Of a DNA stretch of 6,700 nucleotides, positions 5,337 through 6,700 are shown one piece after another. Made by a program: the position numbers and the translations under genes. Positions within the stretch are counted from its first letter, which is position 1. The number at the start of each line of letters is the position of its first letter. The notes beneath the pieces were generated by a model. The model saw only the letters and a list, made by a program, of their open reading frames with translations. It was not told the origin of the DNA and did no database searches. Source of the DNA: an uncultured Bacillota bacterium (lineage in GTDB: Bacteria > Bacillota > Clostridia > Peptostreptococcales > Anaerovoracaceae); assembly GCA_946629205.1 (NCBI GenBank), contig CAMOXP010000077.1, positions 1-6,700 of the forward strand, in the 5' to 3' direction.

Positions 5337-6608
5337 GTGGCTAAATTAATCGTTAGAAACAGTGGTCCTCTACATGGTGAGGTAAAAATAAGCGGCTCGA
5401 AGAATGCGGTGCTCCCAATACTGGCGGCTACGCTGTTGACTGAGGATGAGTGCATCATTCAGGACGCGCCGGCCCTCAGAGACGTTGAAGTAATGAATCA
5501 GCTGCTCATGAGTCTCGGAGCGAAGGTAGAGTCGGATCTCGAGAATAATATAGTCAAAGTGAAAGCCGAAGGCGAAATCAGTTGCGAAGCGCCTTTTGAA
5601 CTGGTGAAAATGATGCGTGCGTCGATACTCGTTCTTGGCGCGCTGCTTCTCAGGAGCGGCCGTGCGCTGATCCATCTTCCGGGAGGCTGCGCCATCGGTG
5701 AGCGGCCGATCGAGCTGCACCTTAAAGGATTACGCGCTCTGGGCGCAGAGATCAACGAACAGTCACTGGCGAAGGGAATCGTTGATGCAAAGGCAGATAA
5801 ACTCACGGGAAGCACAATTTATCTGGATTTCCCGAGTGTTGGCGCCACGGAAGTTATCATTATGGCAGCGACCCTTGCGGAGGGTACGACTGTACTGGAA
5901 AACGCTGCCCAGGAGCCCGAAATCGTCGATTTGGCGAACTATCTCAATAAAATGGGTGCCAGGATCAAGGGTGCCGGAACGGATACCGTGAAGATCGAAG
6001 GCGTCGATAAACTCCACGGTGTGGATCATCACGTGATCCCGGACAGGATCGAGGCAGGAACATTCATGGTCAGCGCCGCGATCACCAAGGGGCGCGTACT
6101 TGTGAAGAACATGCTCCCGGATCACCTGAAGGCTGTTATCGCCAAGCTGAGAGAATGCGGTGTGGTCATTGAAAATACTGACGAAGGTGTGATTGTTGAC
6201 GGAAGCCAGAATACAATTGTTTCAACAGACATCAAGACGCTCCCGTACCCGGGGTTCCCGACAGATATGCAGTCGCCGTTTATGGCGCTGCTGACAGTCG
6301 CCAAAGGACCGAGCGTCGTCATGGAGACCGTTTTCGAGAACCGTTTCATGCACGTGGCGGAATTCAACCGGATGGGAGCCAATATCAGAACAGAAGGGAA
6401 GTGTGCGATCATTCCGGGCGGCAGACAGCTCCATGGCGCTCCTGTCATAGCGACCGACCTGAGAGCAGGCGCATCAGTTGTACTGACAGGACTTGTTGCT
6501 GACGGAACGACAGAAGTATCCCAGATCTACCATATCGACAGGGGTTATGAGCACTTTGTAGAAAAACTGAAGGCGCTCGGCGCGGATATCGAGAGAATCG
6601 ACGACTGA
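5337..6608 (+). CDS. murA: UDP-N-acetylglucosamine 1-carboxyvinyltransferase (MurA)
   Basis: MurA transfers enolpyruvate from phosphoenolpyruvate to UDP-GlcNAc in the cytoplasm, the first committed step of peptidoglycan synthesis and the target of fosfomycin. The 423-residue length is normal. Visible family features are SGSKNAVLPIL (19-29) with the active-site Lys22, MMRASILVLG (92-101), GGCAIGERPIELH (116-128) with the catalytic and fosfomycin-reactive Cys118, PSVGATE (166-172), DRIEAGTF (236-243) and PGFPTDMQ (305-312) with the catalytic Asp310. Cys rather than Asp at position 118 predicts the fosfomycin-sensitive type. Bacillota often carry two MurA paralogues, and I cannot say which this is. 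It starts with GTG, directly downstream of the abrB terminator, and ends at its own terminator. Confidence 0.97.
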   Translation: MAKLIVRNSGPLHGEVKISGSKNAVLPILAATLLTEDECIIQDAPALRDVEVMNQLLMSLGAKVESDLENNIVKVKAEGEISCEAPFELVKMMRASILVLGALLLRSGRALIHLPGGCAIGERPIELHLKGLRALGAEINEQSLAKGIVDAKADKLTGSTIYLDFPSVGATEVIIMAATLAEGTTVLENAAQEPEIVDLANYLNKMGARIKGAGTDTVKIEGVDKLHGVDHHVIPDRIEAGTFMVSAAITKGRVLVKNMLPDHLKAVIAKLRECGVVIENTDEGVIVDGSQNTIVSTDIKTLPYPGFPTDMQSPFMALLTVAKGPSVVMETVFENRFMHVAEFNRMGANIRTEGKCAIIPGGRQLHGAPVIATDLRAGASVVLTGLVADGTTEVSQIYHIDRGYEHFVEKLKALGADIERIDD

Positions 6609-6616
6609 GACAAAAC

Positions 6617-6643
6617 AAATGACCGGCGATGCCGGTCATTTTT
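6617..6643 (+). terminator. Intrinsic terminator after murA
   Basis: AAATGACCGGC (6617-6627) pairs perfectly with GCCGGTCATTT (6631-6641) around the three-base loop GAT. Five Ts lie at 6639-6643, followed by ATTT. The hairpin starts 9 bases after the murA stop. From 6644 to 6700 I see no gene or clear promoter. Confidence 0.92.
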
Positions 6644-6700
6644 ATTTGCTGGAATTTCGGATCTGCTATTTCTGTATCGAGGGATCCAGGAAGTTCGTGA

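Noticed and set aside
6644..6700. Possible start of a following gene (GTG 6697 after AGGAAG)
   Set aside because: The spacing of 3 bases is too short and only one codon is visible, so nothing can be supported.

Overview
The window looks like a chromosomal segment of a Gram-positive Bacillota bacterium, most likely a clostridium. The reasons are the gene order tmk-holB-ricT-trmN6-(small gene)-abrB, which resembles the Bacillus subtilis tmk-to-abrB neighbourhood, strong AGGAGG-type ribosome binding sites, an AbrB regulator with a clostridial-style cysteine-bearing C-terminus, and a lysine-rich surface protein with fibronectin type III repeats. I cannot fix the genus from the sequence. All supported genes lie on the + strand. 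No RNA gene, CRISPR array, insertion sequence or prophage is visible.

Region 1 (1-1066): the 3' part of a secreted or surface protein gene runs in from the left edge. It has one complete FN3 repeat and one that is cut off. It is followed by a hairpin terminator whose 3' edge abuts an extended -10 promoter.

Region 2 (1067-4600): a compact housekeeping operon holds a small membrane protein with a very basic tail, thymidylate kinase (tmk), the DNA polymerase III delta' clamp-loader subunit (holB), the Ric-complex/PSP1 protein (ricT, yaaT) and a TrmN6-like tRNA adenine-N6 methyltransferase (yabB family). The genes overlap or are 21 to 55 bases apart. The operon links dTTP supply and replication with RNA maturation and tRNA modification.

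Region 3 (4597-5317): a good promoter overlaps the end of the methyltransferase gene and drives a 107-residue single-pass membrane protein. It probably also drives abrB, a transition-state-type regulator with a probable metal-binding cysteine quartet. A classic intrinsic terminator follows abrB.

Region 4 (5318-6700): murA, the first committed enzyme of peptidoglycan synthesis, begins only 19 bases after that terminator and ends at its own strong terminator. Nothing recognisable lies in the last 57 bases.

Most of the window is ordinary core genome, and I do not see a convincing new multi-gene system. The points most worth a second look are the truncated FN3 protein, the basic membrane protein translationally linked to tmk, the membrane protein in front of abrB, the cysteine quartet in AbrB, and the terminator placed directly before murA.
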